Origin: Trebouxia sp. TZW2008
Taxonomy: Eukaryota > Chlorophyta > Trebouxiophyceae > Trebouxiales > Trebouxiaceae
NCBI GenBank assembly: GCA_002118135.1
Contig: BDIU01000028.1
Coordinates: 213,332 to 277,331, forward strand
Length of the DNA: 64,000 nt
Direction: 5' to 3'
Shown here: positions 20,920-32,654 of the stretch, piece after piece
Layout of the letters: the number at the start of each line of letters is the position of its first letter
Position numbering within the stretch: position 1 is the stretch's first letter
Position numbers and translations under genes: made by a program
The notes under the pieces: generated by a model
Databases searched by the model: none
What the model was told of the DNA's origin: nothing
The model's input: only the letters and a program-made list of their open reading frames with translations

Positions 20920-22302
20920 ATGTGGAAGTTGCTGCTTAGAAAGTGCAGTGAACCGGCAGCGACAATGGCAGCCTCAATCGCATGCACCTCAAATCTTGTA
21001 GCATTCAGAAGCGTGTGCAAGCCAGTGCCGGTAGGACGAAGTTCTGCTTCGCGACAACAGCAAAGAGCGCATCGCAGGATCACGACGAAGGCGGGCTTGA
21101 CCGACACAGGATACGTACTAGCTGATGCCGTCAGCAAGGTTGCAGACAAAGCTGATAAAACTTTCGGCTCGGTTGATGCTCCAGCATGGGTGCTGCCTGT
21201 CTCGTAAGAGCTTTGTCCACCGAGCTGCCTGCACAGACCAAGTCCTCGTAGAAAACGTGACTGAAGGAAGAAGCTATTGAACTTTGATGCAGGGCTATTG
21301 CCGTGGCAGTAGTCTTGACAGCCTCAAGCCTACTTCTCAAGCCAGGTAAGGATCTAATGTGACAGCTGATTCTGTGAGCAATCAGTTGCAAAAACTCATA
21401 TCAGCGAAGAACCAAAGCACTGCGTTCCTTGCTCTGTGTTCTGTATCTTGAATGCTTTGTTCTGAACACTTGCAAGTGCAGGTGTTGATGCTCAGCAGAA
21501 GATGGCAGATAGAGATGCCAACAAGTGGAACAAGTGATTGCCATAGGAGGGCAAAGTGCTTCACTATAGCATGGAAATTCCGAAGCCAAATGAGCAAGCT
21601 GCTGAGACAAGCAATTTCAGGCTGTAAATGCATGATGCAGAACGGCATGAGGCTGTCACTCATTGACTGAACTTGCATTTGGGTCTTGACAAACCTGCAC
21701 TTAAGCAGCGCTGCAGAGTTATGCTGAATGCCATATTAAAACGCTGACGCATCACTCAGTAATGCATCCAGCGACGTGTGTTTCGTAAAACAACAACAGA
21801 AAGCAGTGAGTCAACAGCGTCAATTGAAGTACACGAAGGGTCTTGTACTATTTGCATGCATCCCACAGCCCCGCAAAGGCAGCAGAGTCTTGACCAAGCA
21901 TGCTAAAGAGCAGCAGCATGAGCATGAACACCTGCCAACTGATGCATTGTACAGTTTTCATTACACTCATGCTGTTGCAGCACAAGAGCCTTTCTTGCTA
22001 ATGAGTGAAGAAATGATATATATACATATATGCATCGCCAGCTCAAAAGAAACAACCTTAAGTTTGCTGAAGGCAATGCTAACTTCTTCATGAGCATCTC
22101 CATGTCATTTGCAGCATTTCAGGCTATGGGCGCGAAGAACAGAGTCACCAATGGTCCAGGTAAACTTTAGAGACACCCCTCATTGTTTCATATTCTTGCA
22201 ATATTGTTGCAAGGTGTTGGTAAGTAGTCCAGGCACAGCACTGCCTCTTGTCTCGTAGGCGGTCCTGAGGCGGTCTACAAGGATGTGATTCTGCAGGGCT
22301 GA
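20920..22302 (+). CDS. Small plastid-targeted single-helix membrane protein (family not identified)
   Basis: Exons 20920-21203, 21293-21345 and 21482-~21535 join in phase, and 22123-22159 joins 22259-22302 (stop). The link between the third exon and 22123 is not solved; a short exon may be missing. The N-terminus is Ser/Arg/Ala-rich (MAASIACTSNLVAFRSVCKP, from an internal ATG at 20965), typical of a chloroplast transit peptide. The mature part reads TDTGYVLADAVSKVADKADK, DAPAWVLPVS, then a helix AIAVAVVLTASSLLLKPG, VDAQQKMADRDANKWNK, and a C-terminus AMGAKNRVTNGPG/GPEAVYKDVILQG. The 'APxWVLP + helix + KPG' layout suggests a small thylakoid membrane protein conserved in green algae and plants. 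I cannot name it and do not assign a function. Confidence 0.6.
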
Positions 22303-22461
22303 TGCCCATGCTACATAACAACCCAATCTACTGCCTACTGCATGTCGCCGCTGCTACCCGCTTTAAGCTGCAGATATGTAGACATGGCTTGTACACGTGA
22401 GCAACCAACTGATGGTTTCGGAGCAAGAGTGTCTACGAGCTTGGCCCTGTCGCTGTCGCCA

Positions 22462-25400
22462 ATGCGCGCTGTCGACATGCAGCGCCTCGCAGCCTGTCTT
22501 GCGAAAGCGAGAGTCATTTCAAAAGGTAAGGCCTACGTGAGTTGCCAGCGATACCGCGGTCCGCCCGTCAGACTTACGATGCATGTACAGGCAACATTCA
22601 GAGCGCTTACTCACCGAAGCACCTTCCCGCAGCAGGTTCGTTGCGAGTCGCTGAGCGATGTATGCCTGAACATCGACTGCACACCTTTTCAACATTCAGC
22701 AATGTGCTGCAACAGTGATCGTCATAGCTGGAGCCACAGCAGCATACAGTTGCCTTGCTCCTGCGTCAGCAGCAGCAGTCTGCCAACAGTCACAGCCAGA
22801 GGAAGAGCACGAGTTTGCAAACTGGTCAGCAACGCATAAAGTCCGACCGAACAAGCTTTTTGAACCAGAGAGTGTGGAGGATCTGCAGCGAGCGGTAGCT
22901 CAGTGCCATAATGATGGTTTGTACAGAACTCATTTTGCAGCAGGCAGCAATGTCAGCACGCTTTGCTCTGGGTCTGTTCAGTGCTATGAGACATTTCCCA
23001 GTCTTCAAGCTGACTGCTGAGTGGTTGCATAGGTATTCATGTGAAGCTGGTCATGTTACATCAAACTGTCGTGATTGCAGTCAATCAAGAGTGTGCAAGC
23101 TGCAATATTGTACTTTCATATAGTTCTGTTGCACATGGTAAAGTGCTATTGCATACAATTCAACCCTGTTTCACATGGTAAATTGTTATTGCAAAGCATG
23201 ACAGCAGTACAGTGACTTCTCTCCATAACGAAGAAAATTGTCCTTACATCAAATTGTCTTGACTCAGAGGGACCACTGCAATCACAATGCAGTGATCAAT
23301 GCCCAACTGCAGTGTCCTTGCATCAAGAATGTCCTTACATTGAGTGTCCTTACAAAGAGACCTTACTGTACCTGGTTGCAAGCAGGTCAGAGGATACGAG
23401 TGGTTGGCAGCGGTTTGTCACCAAATGGCATGGCTTTCAGCTCAGATGGTATGCTCAGCACTGTTCTCTTGGACAAGGTCATCTCCATTGACAAGGAGAA
23501 GGGCCAAGTCACTGTGCAAGCAGGAGCGCGTGTGCAACAGGTACTGCTACTTTGCTGAGGTCATCAAAATCACCGTTCTCTTAGGCAATGTCTTCTCCAT
23601 TGACAAGGAGAAGAGGCAAGCCACTGTGCAAGCAGGAGCACGTGTGCAACAGGTACTGCTGCTGTGCTGAGCTGGTAGTCATTCCTTTTTTACGTTTTAA
23701 ACCTGCACTAGACAGGCTCAGCAGGCCCAGATAGGTACGTACTGGAGCAGTCAACTTTGTTCAATCAGCTAAGCTGGAAAAAATATACTATGTGTTTTGA
23801 CTGCTACATGCCTACATGCCAGGCTACTACATGTGTTGTACTACCACAATTCAACTTACTGTGCAAGCAGGAGCGCATGTGCAATAGGTATTGCTGCTCT
23901 GCTCAGACTTCACAAACCATGTACTGAGTGTCACACGGTAAGTCACTACATATGTCATACTGCCACAAGGCAAGTCACTGTGCAAGCAGGAGAACATGGG
24001 CAACAGGTGTTGCTGCTGTGCTAAGCCGTTAGAGAAGATATATTGTGTGTCATGCTGTGACAAGCCAAGTTACTTCATTTGTCATGCTGCCACAAGGTGA
24101 GTCACTGTGCAAGCAGGAGAACATGGGCAACAGGTGTTGCTGCTGTGCTAAGCCGTTAGAGAAGATATACTGTGTGTCATGCTGTGACAAGCCAAGTCAC
24201 TTCATTTGTCATGCTGCCACAAGGTGAGTCACTGTGCAAGCAGGAGAACATGGGCAACAGGTGTTGCTGCTTTGTTGAGGCTTGAGAAAAGATATATTGT
24301 GTGCCACACTGCCACAAGCCAAGTCACCACATGTTTCTGTTTCATACTGCCACATGGACTGTCGCTTGACGCAATGCTTGGTCAAATGAGACTTGTGAAG
24401 CCTCATGCGTAGCTGAGGCACGGTTTACCTGTCATGTGTGATGTGTCGTAGGTCGTTTGAGGCATTGCGCCACACGGAGTTCACATGCAAAACCTTGCCT
24501 GCAAGGGAACAGATTCCCTACTTGACAACAGACTCCATATTGGAGAACAGATTTCCTTCCAGGGTTTGCCTTTGTCCTGCTGCAAGGCTTGTCCACCGTT
24601 ACTGTACAACGTGTGATGTGTGAGGTGGCATGTGGCACAGGTAGATGAGGCGCTCTGGCCATATGAGTTGACCCTGCAAAACTTCGCGAGCATCAGGGAA
24701 CAATCCCCTTCCCTTTCTTACCTTTCACTTCCTTTGCCGCGGTGCATTGCTGGTTCATCTGTCATGTGTGTGATGTGTCACAGGTCGTTGAGGCGCTTCG
24801 GCCACATGGACTGACCCTGCAGAACTTTGCCAGCATCAGGGAGCAGACCATGGGGGGATTCACTCAGGTGGGCAGTCATGGTTCCGGAGCCACCATCCCT
24901 CCTGTGGATGAGCAAGTACTCAGCATGAAGCTGGTCACGCCTGCTCAGGGGTGCCTCCACCTATCCAAGGTCAGCAGCTTCAACATCAACTGATAACATG
25001 TCTTTGTTTGCCAAATTTACAACATTGTCAGGGTTGATCTTGGCTGCCTAGGAGTGGTAGCAGAGCTAACATTGTAATGTATGCACTTTGGTGACTATTC
25101 TAGCATGGTTTATACAGTACATCAAATTTTCTCCCTGTATGACTTGCAGGACAAAGATCCTGGATTGTTCTACATGGCGAGAGTTTGTTTTAGTTGCCTT
25201 GGTGCGGTAGTTGAGCTCACACTACAAATTGTGCACTTTTTTGACTGTTCTCCCTGTATGACTTGCAGGACAAGGATCCTGAGCTGTTCTACATGGCCAG
25301 GGTTGGTCTGGGCTGCCTAGGAGTGGTAGCAGAGCTCACATTGCAGTGTGTGCCCGCCCACGAGCTGCTGCAGCATACTCAAGTTATGACTCGCCAGCAA

Positions 25401-28400
25401 GTGCACCAGAACCACACACAGCTGCTGCAGAATAACAAGCACCTGCGCTACATGTGGCTGCCATACACTGACTCTGTGGTTGTCGTCACCTGCAACCCTC
25501 ACAAAGAGGTGAGTTGGTCAAAATTCTGCTTCCTCCTGTGCCTGCATTGTGTCTGGAGCAAAGGTGTGAAATGGTCTGGATTGTATTTGCTTGAGTGCTT
25601 GCAAAATGGTCAGCGCCTGAGTCTGCAGTGCTCCTTGTGCAGTTGCGTTCTGTAAGACTCGTTGGTCCAGATGGTAATTCACCCTGTTTTGTTTGTTCTG
25701 CTTCTGTCACAAAGAGCCCTAAACTGCAGCCTTCAATGATTCTGCTTGCATAAATGGAGCCCCTTTGACAGGTGCAGCTTCTTAGGCAATGCAGCCTGTG
25801 CTTGCTTGTGTGACAGCAGTCAAAACACAGGACCCTGACACTGCATTCCCACTGCTTTGACATTTGCTGTTTCCAGAGAGATGAGATGCCATTCATCCCT
25901 CTCCCAGCCTCGCAAGGGCACCAGCTAGCCCCCTTCAGAGATTCGACTCAGCCTGTGTGGCAAACAAGCACAACAGTTCCACACTACAGTTCCACACACT
26001 CACTTTGGCGCTTGATGCTTTGAGGGTGATGAAATGCCATCAACCCCTTTCCAACCCTTCCCGGGTCACCAGCTAGCCCCCCTTCAAAGATCTGTCACAC
26101 AGCCTGTGTGGCAAATAAGCACAAAATTTCCACACTACAGTTCCATACACTAACTTTGGCAGTAAGTGGTTTCAGGGTGATGAAATGCCATCAACCCCTC
26201 CTCCACCCTCCTCGGGTCACCAGCTAGCCCCCTTCAGAGATCTCCTCCACAGCCTGTGTGGCAAGGTGCGGCAGGGGGTGTCGCCTGATCAGGATTTGCC
26301 TAATCAGACCATGGAGAATGTGGACCGCATGTCAGGCACAGAGCTCCGAGACCATCTGCTGGCCATTGACCCTCTTGATCACTTCTGGGTGGCTAGAGTC
26401 AATCAGGCACATATCAACTGTACAAGACCAGACTTGAAACAATCTCATTGAGAAACGCTGTGTTGTACCAAAAAGGCAAAAGGGGAACATTTGTCATAAA
26501 CATCCATATTCTGGTGCAATGATTTCAAAACTCACAGGATCACAAGTGTGAAACAGAAGCAGCTTGTAGACCATCTGCTGGCCATTGACCCTCTTGATCA
26601 TTTCTTAATGGCTCGAGTCAATTGGGTACATATCAACCCTACAGGACCGGAGTTGAAGCGTTGTCATTGAGAAACACTGTGTTTCACCAAACAGGGGAAG
26701 GGGAACATTTGTCAAAAACATCCACATGCTGGTGCAATGATCTCAAAAATCAAAGGATCACAAGAGTGGAACACAAGCAGCTCGTAGACCATCTGCAGGC
26801 TGTTGATCCTCTTGGTCACTTCTGGGTGGCTTGACTCAATCAGCTACAGATCAATTGTAAAACCAAAACTTCGTTCTCACAAGCAATCCTTCTTAGACAA
26901 GGGGCGGGAATGATGTAAGTGTGACTCATGCTGGTGCACAACAACTTTTTGAGACGAAATTTTTTGTGTTCCTCTTTCCTGGAGATGTGTTCTTTCTTGT
27001 GTTGAAAGCTGACTGGCTCGGCGCTTTCATGTCAGGCAGAGGCAGAGTGGTGGCGGCGGAATCAGGGCTGGCAGAGAGGTTGGAATGACTGGCTGCTGGG
27101 CTTTGACTTGTGCTTTGCCTCTATATTCTTCTTCCTTCTATATTCTTCTTCCTATTCAGCTGACTGGCCTTTATCCTGGCACCCAATGGCATGCACCCTC
27201 TCTGCATCTGAACTTCCTCCGCAGCCAACAGGAAGCTGGTTAGCTTGTGATGTTGGTGGCAGGCAGGGCCAGGATGCTGGCGCCTGATGACATACACTGA
27301 TGATTTCTTTGGCGGATGATTACTATTGTGCATCCATCATCATCCTGTTGAGCCACTGCGTTCTGGTTCCTATAGCAGACTGGCTGCCATGCTGACAGCT
27401 CATGAATCGGACTTCCTGTTGTCTTTCCCTTTTCTGCAGCTGATTCTTATGGGGTGCTGTTGCAGCAGAGGCAAAGCGATGGCGCCTGATGGCACAGAAT
27501 GATCTATGTCTTTGTCCCTGGTTTCTGAAGCTGAATGTTGTAGATTTCCTGTTGTCTTCTCCTTTTCTACAGCTGACTGACATGGGATGCTGATGCAGGC
27601 AGAGGCAGAGTGGTGGCGGCGGAATGAGGGCTGGCAGCGCGGCTGGAGTGACTGGCTGCTGGGCTTTGACTGTGGAGGCCAGCAGTGGGTCCTGGAAACC
27701 TGCTTCCCTTGCGGCACCGTCAAGTGAGCACAGCACTTTCCAATCCTTTCACTGGACAAGGAGTTCTATGTGCGTCTGTTGCTTTGACTGCGGGAGGCAG
27801 GAGTGGTTGCCGGCAACCTGTCTTCCCAAAAAAGCCCTCAAATGTAGTCTCTTTGGCCAGATGCACTAGACTGCATTACACCGTCAAGTATACCTTCAAC
27901 AGGCACACAATGATGTTGAAGGCAGCAGAGTGCTGGAAACCTGCTTTCCCTCAGGCATCATTAAGTAAGTTACTGCAGATTTGACCACTCCAGACAGACT
28001 TGGGTTTGTGTCAACAAGCTGAGCATGCTTGCATATCTTGCTTTTAACGTGGTTGAGGTCAGTCAATGCTAATACCCTGTTAGTGGGTCTATCTTGTGCT
28101 TCTGCAAGGACACACCAGAGCATGCAAGGATTGATGATTGGTGCAAAGTTGATCCACAACCACATTTTATGCATGCATCTTGCATCTGATGTGCTGGTGA
28201 TGGACATGCAGGCAGCCAAGTGGTGCAGATTTGCAGTACATGGAGGACCTGCTTAGTAAGATAGAAGCTGCCAAGATCCCTGCTCCCAGTCCTATCGAGC
28301 AGAGATGGACATGTGGCAGCTCAAGCATCATGAGTCCTGCTAGTGCAGCTGCCGAGGCAGGTGACAGTCAAGATCATCTTTTCAGCTGGGTGGGCATCAT

Positions 28401-29031
28401 CATGTACCTGCCTACTGATGACCAGCGGCAAAGGGCGGCAATCACCAAGCGGTATGCACATGCAAAGCTTGAGTTGCAGCGCCTGTACACTGACGCATTA
28501 CTGTCAACTGCATGCCTATTGTGCTGCAGCCAGCTGCGCACAACGGACTTGTCTGCTCGCCCGTTTGTGTTTGTCTGTCTGTGCTTGTGCTTGCGCTTTC
28601 AGCTTGCACTGTGGGTGTGTGCTTTGTGCTTAGTCTTGAGTGTTCATCGTATGCGCAACACAACAGAGGAAAAAAGAAAAGCCTGTGCCGTCAGGCGTCA
28701 TAACAGGAGCCTCTGTCCCAAGAGGCAGGCTGGGGTTGCTGCATTCAAATCTCATGCGCAACACCTTTGCAGTGTAATCACTCACTGATGCTGGCCTGTG
28801 TGTAGGTTCAAAGAGTATGTCACAATGTGCAAGAGGGAGCTGTTTCAGAAGTATGCAGCTGCTGAGCATTGGGCAAAGATAGAGCCAGCTGAATTAAGCG
28901 GCAAAGAACTGCAACTGCTTCGCAAGCGCCTGGCCAATCATTACCCCATGGAAGACTTCAGAGCTGCTCGTAAACGCCTGGACCCCAAAAACATTCTTTC
29001 AAATGAATTCACTGATTTAGTGCTTGCATGA
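22462..29031 (+). CDS. GLDH: L-galactono-1,4-lactone dehydrogenase (mitochondrial, ascorbate biosynthesis)
   Basis: Nine exons close in frame to 555 residues: 22462-22525, 22716-22916, 23386-23540, 24784-24969, 25269-25508, 26176-26406, 27599-27723, 28212-28451 and 28806-29031. The enzyme oxidises L-galactono-1,4-lactone to ascorbate, passing electrons to cytochrome c at the inner mitochondrial membrane. The start MRAVDMQRLAACLAKAR suits a mitochondrial presequence, followed by a hydrophobic stretch (VIVIAGATAAYSCLAPASAA). The FAD domain shows RVVGSGLSPNGMAFSSDG; plant-type GLDH has Leu here rather than the FAD-linking His of related oxidases. Other conserved blocks are NFASIREQTMGGFTQVGSHG, PVDEQVLSMKLVTPA, DKDPELFYMARVGLGCLGVV, LLGFDCGGQQWV, the active-site E-Q-R of PAPSPIEQRW, and FSWVGIIMYLPT. 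Intron 6 needs a GC donor (CAG|GCACAT). Introns 3 to 7 are filled with exon-edge copies. Confidence 0.95.
23583..24262 (+). repeat. Donor-edge copies of GLDH exon 3 (five extra copies)
   Basis: Downstream of exon 23386-23540 there are five direct copies of its 3' end, ending at 23653, 23889, 24008, 24133 and 24259. Each carries ACTGTGCAAGCAGGAG....GTGCAACAG or the like, followed by a GT donor. The first keeps IDKEK and VTVQAG-like coding; later ones are only 35-40 bp of exon with GGGCAACAG. The last three units are nearly identical, about 125 bp apart, with intron sequence GTGTTGCTGCTGTGCTAAGC shared. Confidence 0.95.
24450..24712 (+). repeat. Acceptor-edge copies of GLDH exon 4
   Basis: Two decayed copies of the 5' part of exon 24784-24969 (VVEALRPHGLTLQNFASIRE) lie upstream at about 24452-24520 and 24639-24710. 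Both follow an AG acceptor and keep GTxGxTGAGGCxxTxxGxCxxAxGGA. The second is readable as VDEALWPYELTLQNFASIRE, so it is little decayed. Confidence 0.9.
25025..25215 (+). repeat. Acceptor-edge copies of GLDH exon 5
   Basis: A copy at 25150-25215 follows a gcag acceptor and reads DKDPGLFYMARVCFSCLGAV. A shorter one at about 25030-25077 matches the middle of the exon (GGCTGCCTAGGAGTGGTAGC). Both are upstream of the intact exon at 25269. Confidence 0.9.
25875..26840 (+). repeat. Edge copies on both sides of GLDH exon 6
   Basis: Upstream of exon 26176-26406 there are two copies of its 5' edge (from about 25880 and 26025) with GATGAxATGCCATxxxxCC and CACCAGCTAGCCCC. Downstream there are two copies of its 3' edge (about 26560-26620 and 26775-26835) with GACCATCTGCTGGCCATTGA or variants. 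At the donor the intact exon has CAG|GCACAT, the next copy G|GTACAT and the last C|CTACAG-like sequence. Confidence 0.9.
27025..27970 (+). repeat. Edge copies on both sides of GLDH exon 7
   Basis: Upstream of exon 27599-27723 a near-intact 5'-edge copy sits at 27037-27118 (EAEWWRRNQGWQRGWNDWLL in one frame), with two poorer ones near 27246-27300 and 27456-27510. Downstream, at about 27765-27845 and 27925-27966, are copies of the 3' edge (CFDCGRQEW.. and VLETCFP-like) with donor-like ends. Confidence 0.85.
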
Positions 29032-30217
29032 ATCAGATATGACCGACTTCATGCACAGTTATGACTGAGTCCAGGCGCATTGGTGACAGAGCATCAATTT
29101 GCCCTGCAGCTGACAAATTTGCTTGTTCTTCTGGGAATTCTGGATCAACAGACTCTTGTTAAAGACTGTATGCTGTCAAGACCATTTCAGATCACGGCTG
29201 GCTGGTTGTATAATCTAAGCAGCTGGCCAGTCCTTTGGATTGAAATCTGAAGGCATAGGTGTTGTCTCCATTTTCCTGACCTTCTCGTTACACTTGATTG
29301 AGTTATGACCGGTCACAAAGGGTCGACCCTCTCCAACGCAATGGTAGCGCAGGCTGTGGTGCGCTACAAGCACTTTTCAAACTTGTCCCTAGGATGCTTG
29401 ACCGTCAACCTATCTGCTTTCGGACAGCAGACTTGCTGGACTGAAATTGAATTTGAGAGTGATCAAAGGATGGGATCAATTTCATGTAACGTCTTGAGCT
29501 ATGCACTAAAAGAGCCAGAGTGCTGTTGACATCAGCACGTGTCTGACTGAGACATGCACGCTCACTGGGACAGAGCCTCGTCTGTTACAGCAGAACGAGG
29601 CTTGCTCCTGCAAAATCAGGGTTGTACCCAGCCAAAATCCACAGAATGTTGCCATACATACTGATAGTCACCTTGCCAGGATATCAGGATACAGCAACAA
29701 CTTGCTGTCATGTGTGCAATTGCCCTGTGCACTGAAACTCAGCAATCAACAAAGGACGGCATATGCATTTGCTGATCAACAGCATATGGTTTTGGAGAGG
29801 CAGCGCTCAGGTCACAAGCTCAAGGTGGGATCTGCATGTCTGCCAATCAGCTTGTTACAATCAGTTTGTGAAAAAGTAAGAGACTAGGCTTTTGGTGCAT
29901 CTACACAACGCCTTCTCAGAACTGCCCTCAAGCTCTGCCATGCAAGCGTTACAAACAGATTCACCCAAAGTTTTGCCTTTGCTTCAGAGCTGAGTGCGTT
30001 ACTTTGCTGAGAATATGCAGAGCCCTGTCCCTAAAAAGCAACCCACCGTGCTATGACTCATGTTGATTTGAGATGTGCATGCATGTACACGTACACGGCT
30101 GGAAGCAGTAATGGACTAGAACAAAGCACAATACCGATTTGTTGCAGCGCATTTGTGCAGCTGAGCAGCAATGCTTGAAGGAAGGCATAGCACTGTTGCA
30201 GTAGCCGCATTTGACAT
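29032..30217. other. Intergenic, about 1.2 kb
   Basis: No exon with family features is visible between the GLDH stop and the 3' end of the next minus-strand gene. The two genes are convergent. Confidence 0.5.
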
Positions 30218-30850
30218 CTAGCGTTGTGCGACAGGTTGCCTCATGAACTTCAGGTTGCCCTCGTTCTGAGTCAGTAACACAAAGGCAGCATTCTGAGCAG
30301 CTGATGTCCAAGATGTGCCATCTGCTGCATGCTCCTCGCTTGCATCTCCATTGGCATCAGCTGACAAGGGTAGGAAACTGACAGCAGCAGCTCCAGTGCC
30401 CCGGGGCACAAAGACTACCTCTAGCTGCTCTCCTCTGCCACACCTGACCCTCTCTTTGTTGATGAAACGCGCCAGCTTGACTCTGCTGTCTATCAAAGAA
30501 GAGCTTGGCACTCTGCGAGCCTCCTTGATGCCTGTGTACTGGCACAGGGTGTAGCTGATCTTTTCTGCTTTGGTCCTTAGCCAAGCAGCCTGTGTGTAGC
30601 ACTCATGCTCGAGAGGGACCTGCACGACCTTCTCTGCTGCAACAGGAACATGGGCAGCAGCAACAGCTGGGGAGGGACTATCAGGTACATTGACAGGCCT
30701 GCTAAGCCCGTCAGAGGCTTGAGTGGCGTGATCTGCCAGCTTTTCTGAGCCCGATGCTTGCTTCTGCTGTCGAGAGCTGCCGTTGATACGTGCATGCAGC
30801 TCGCGAGCGACGCATTCGTCCCTGTGCATGGAGTTCTCAGATGAATGCAT
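30218..30850 (-). CDS. Unknown single-exon protein, 210 aa
   Basis: One uninterrupted frame starts at an ATG (MHSSENSMHRDECVARELHA) and ends with KFMRQPVAQR and stop. Intron-free genes are rare in this window. The first 75 residues are polar and low-complexity; the middle is charged and more structured (YTQAAWLRTKAEKISYTLCQ, RVKLARFINKERVRCGRGEQ, LEVVFVPRGTGAAAVSFLPL); the end is Ala/Glu-rich. Codon choice is richer in G and C at the third position than the flanks, which supports real coding. I do not recognise a family. Confidence 0.55.
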   Translation of the reverse strand: MHSSENSMHRDECVARELHARINGSSRQQKQASGSEKLADHATQASDGLSRPVNVPDSPSPAVAAAHVPVAAEKVVQVPLEHECYTQAAWLRTKAEKISYTLCQYTGIKEARRVPSSSLIDSRVKLARFINKERVRCGRGEQLEVVFVPRGTGAAAVSFLPLSADANGDASEEHAADGTSWTSAAQNAAFVLLTQNEGNLKFMRQPVAQR

Positions 30851-32654
30851 TGTGTGCCGCAAGTACAGTCAGACGTCTGAACAAGCAGTTTTTAAACGCT
30901 AGGCAACTTTCGCCAGGATGCTGAATTCATGACACAAATTTCTCCTTTGGAAATGATGCACATGCGGAGGTACCTGCAGACGTGATACTGCATTTGTTGC
31001 AACGGTCGTGACACACATGTGCATGACGATGGTACGACAGGCTGATTTGATCTGCTTGGTGTGTGAGCGGTAAAATCATGAAGGAAAATACAAAAGCTTG
31101 GCCTGCAGCTGATCAGAGAGGTCATGACACTTCGACAGTTTCTGAGGCAAGGTAATGCAAACATCGACAAACAATCATGTTCGTAAGCTGTCCATCATTG
31201 TAGCGCATGCTGCACGAGGTCAGGTCAGATTTGCCTTGACGAATTTCACATCCATCCCTCTGGCGTTTCTTCATATAGACTTCATGCATTGGTAGCATTC
31301 AGCTGCTGAGACACCTGCAGGAGCCAGACACAAAATCAGCCTGACATGGCTGCAATCTGCAGCACATCAAGCCTGCAGCATAGACACAAGCTGATGCTCT
31401 GCTTGCAGAACTTGCTTTTCAATGGCTGACTAACGCATAGGTATACTCTGAATGTGTATATCCAATGTGCAAAGCAATCTGATTGCAGCTAGTAGACTGG
31501 CGTCGCCAACATGCCGAGCAACAGCTACAATTAGTACAAAGTATGTGCATCATGCAGCTTACCTGACTCAGGACATGAACATAGCAGGCTAGTTCTCAGA
31601 TGCTCTGGCAGCAGATCAAGCAGTAAGAAGAAGTGTTCTAGACACAGAGACCTCAGGTGATCTGATGCACTGTGTGCATAGAGTACGGCATTACTGCAGT
31701 GCCTGTCAGCCCAAAGCCCATCCGCTATGTCTGACACACTTCCATTGAGGCAACATAGAGGCCACATTGGAGATATGCCTGGCATTCAGAATTCATTCCT
31801 GTGGTTCCATGCCGTCCAGCACTGGGACACATGGTCACGCAGGGTATGAGCAACAGCTTGATGCAAACCCAGGTGGTGTGGCCAGCAAAAAGCTTGTGGC
31901 AGCTGTTGAGCACCAATACAATCTCACTCACTCTGATCATGCTCAGAGTTGACTCGGAAACAGTGTTCCTAAGTCTATGCTGCTTCAAGCTGCTGATAGT
32001 GAGACCGAAGGTCACAGAAGCATGGTAAACACAATAAACATAATTGGTCACCGTTTCCAGCGCATGTGCTAGGTGCACAGAAGCATGGTGCTGCAGCAGA
32101 ATCAAGCCAGATCACCAGCTTTGAGGAAGCCACGTCAAACATCTGGAACAGCTGCAGGAGAAAATAAGGAAGGATTCACTTACCCAAACTGAGCCGGCCT
32201 TTGGACAGCTGATGATGTTGCTTGAAGACTCAAAGGAAAGCAGCACTAGGCCTTGCTGTATCGCTGACAATGACCAACATCAGCTCATAACAGACAAGCA
32301 CAGGCACAGCACCAGCTTTTGCACACACAGGTGAACACTGAAGGCCCTGTGACCAGTAACAGCAGCTCATCAAACGTAAGTTCAGCAAGTGATGACGGGT
32401 TCAAGTCAAAGCCTGTCACAGTAAAGATGATGACGTCAGTGTCAACCTTCAATTACCCAGCATTCGCCTTTGCTTGGCACAGCAGCAACTGGGGCTCAGT
32501 TCTCACCTAAAAAAGTACAATGCCAGTGCAAGTTGGCACTTTGGGCTCTTGATGACACGCAATACAGCAAGCCACTGAGTTGACAAAGATGGCAGACCAA
32601 ACGAGCCAGATTGCTAGCTTACTTGGTACCCTGGCACAAGTCCTACATGTCTTC
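30851..32654. other. Intergenic, about 1.8 kb
   Basis: No convincing exon on either strand. It should hold the promoter of the unknown gene at 30.8 kb and the 3' untranslated region of the SANT-PHD gene. Short open frames here (for example 31725-32105 minus) show no domain features. Confidence 0.45.

Noticed and set aside
31725..32105. 126-codon minus-strand frame downstream of the SANT-PHD gene
   Set aside because: No domain, no in-phase acceptor and composition like the surrounding intergenic DNA.
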